Shown here piece by piece: positions 5,518 through 6,165 of a stretch of DNA of 6,165 nucleotides. Each line of letters begins with the position of its first letter. The stretch's first letter is position 1. This stretch comes from Acidobacteriota bacterium (lineage in GTDB: Bacteria; Acidobacteriota; Blastocatellia; Pyrinomonadales; Pyrinomonadaceae). The notes under the pieces were generated by a model. The model was not told where the DNA came from and ran no database searches. It was given only the letters and a program-made list of their open reading frames with translations. The stretch covers positions 1 through 6,165 of the forward strand of contig JACCRD010000259.1 of NCBI GenBank assembly GCA_013813755.1, in the 5' to 3' direction. A program made the position numbers and the translations under genes.

Positions 5518-6165
5518 TTACTGAGGTGTCGGCGTTGGATTTGGTTCACTTCCGCGTTTTTTGAGCTGCGGCGGGGCTTCATCTTTTTTATCAGAACTCG
5601 ATTCACCGGATTCGGTTGAATCGGCTTCTGGCTGACGACGTTTAAGAGTTGGTTTTCCGGGTTCGCCTTCGTCGAAATCGCCGCTCACCAGAGCTTTGGA
5701 ATTTGTCAGACGCATCAGATGTGCTTTGACGCGCTGGAATTCGGAAGTACTGATAACGTATTCTTCCTGTTCGGGAAAACGCGCCACCAATGCCAAACTC
5801 GAATCTCTTCGTTGGATTGACTGCGGATGCGATGAAAAAAGTTTGGCTAAAGAACCTGGTTTTTTCTTATTTTTGGAAGCGAGCTTTTCAAACATCGTGG
5901 ACATTGCCGTCGGGTCGTAACCTGCGGCATACAAATATTGAACGCCTAATTTATCAGCTTCTACTTCGGCGCCGCGCGAGAATTTAAGCATTGCCAGACC
6001 GCCCAGGATTCCGCCGCCGTTTTGCAAAACAGTGCTGGCAATCGGACCGCCTAAGATCATCCCGGCAAGCATTCCGTAATTCATCAAAGTTCCTTTACCT
6101 TGATTTTCCATCGCGTGGCGCGCGGCGACGTGAGCGATTTCGTGTGCCATCACACCTGCCAGTTC
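5518..6165 (-). CDS. M48 family zinc metalloprotease, C-terminal part (5' end outside window)
   Basis: Only the last 215 residues are present. The frame is open to the right edge and begins ELAGVMAHEIAHVAARHAM, the standard M48 active-site context, so the GTG and ATG just inside the edge are not starts. Counting from the edge, the HEIAH motif supplies zinc ligands His8 and His12 and catalytic Glu9. The third ligand is probably Glu67 in SRGAEVEADKLGVQYL. A hydrophobic Gly-rich stretch (about 27-60) lies between them and may associate with the membrane, and SSHPQSIQRRD (111-121) matches the usual post-catalytic SxHP motif. Family members such as BepA and HtpX act in envelope or membrane protein quality control; I infer a similar envelope role, but the N-terminus that would show a signal peptide is missing. 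The C-terminal 55 or so residues are charged and low in complexity, ending in PNPTPTPQ. It converges on the propeller gene and shares its terminator. Confidence 0.93.
   Translation of the reverse strand, partial: ELAGVMAHEIAHVAARHAMENQGKGTLMNYGMLAGMILGGPIASTVLQNGGGILGGLAMLKFSRGAEVEADKLGVQYLYAAGYDPTAMSTMFEKLASKNKKKPGSLAKLFSSHPQSIQRRDSSLALVARFPEQEEYVISTSEFQRVKAHLMRLTNSKALVSGDFDEGEPGKPTLKRRQPEADSTESGESSSDKKDEAPPQLKKRGSEPNPTPTPQ

Noticed and set aside
6148..6153. GTG or ATG as the start codon of the M48 protease
   Set aside because: The upstream in-frame codons give ELAG directly before VMAHEIAH, the usual M48 context, so the gene continues past the right edge.

Overview
The window is ordinary chromosomal, mostly housekeeping DNA from a moderately AT-rich bacterium. 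Two genes are cut by the window edges. The evidence points loosely to Acidobacteriota, perhaps Blastocatellia: a PgpH-type 7TM-HD phosphodiesterase, an S1 gene followed by an HU/IHF gene, an IPT/TIG plus beta-propeller protein without a signal peptide, and a Pro/Thr-rich tail on an M48 protease. This placement is inferred from gene content and protein style, not from a marker comparison.

Layout from left to right. (1) The 3' part of a plus-strand pgpH gene, encoding the cytoplasmic HD domain of a c-di-AMP phosphodiesterase, ends at 938. (2) It converges on a minus-strand pair: rpsA (ribosomal protein S1, 3863 to 1443), then 42 bp later an HU/IHF-beta-like DNA-bending protein (1400 to 1116). 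The pair ends at an 11-bp stem followed by a T-rich run (1094 to 1041). The rpsA-ihfB order is also found in Proteobacteria. (3) An AT-rich, gene-free spacer of about 560 bp (3864-4424) separates rpsA from a divergently transcribed gene. It carries a strong inverted repeat (3991-4049) and, at its right end, a convincing sigma70-type promoter. (4) A plus-strand gene (4425-5450) encodes an IPT/TIG domain followed by an NHL/SMP-30-like beta-propeller. (5) A 20-bp perfect-stem bidirectional terminator (5463-5508) serves that gene and the converging minus-strand gene. (6) The 3' part of a minus-strand M48 zinc metalloprotease gene runs off the right edge.

The only co-transcribed pair suggested by spacing is rpsA with the HU/IHF gene, linking translation initiation with nucleoid architecture. 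The other genes look like separate units. I found no mobile element, CRISPR array, tRNA, rRNA or defence system, and nothing that amounts to a new multi-gene system. The best points for a second look are the long low-complexity tails on S1, the rpsA upstream region with its palindrome and weak Shine-Dalgarno sequence, and the uncharacterised TIG/propeller protein.
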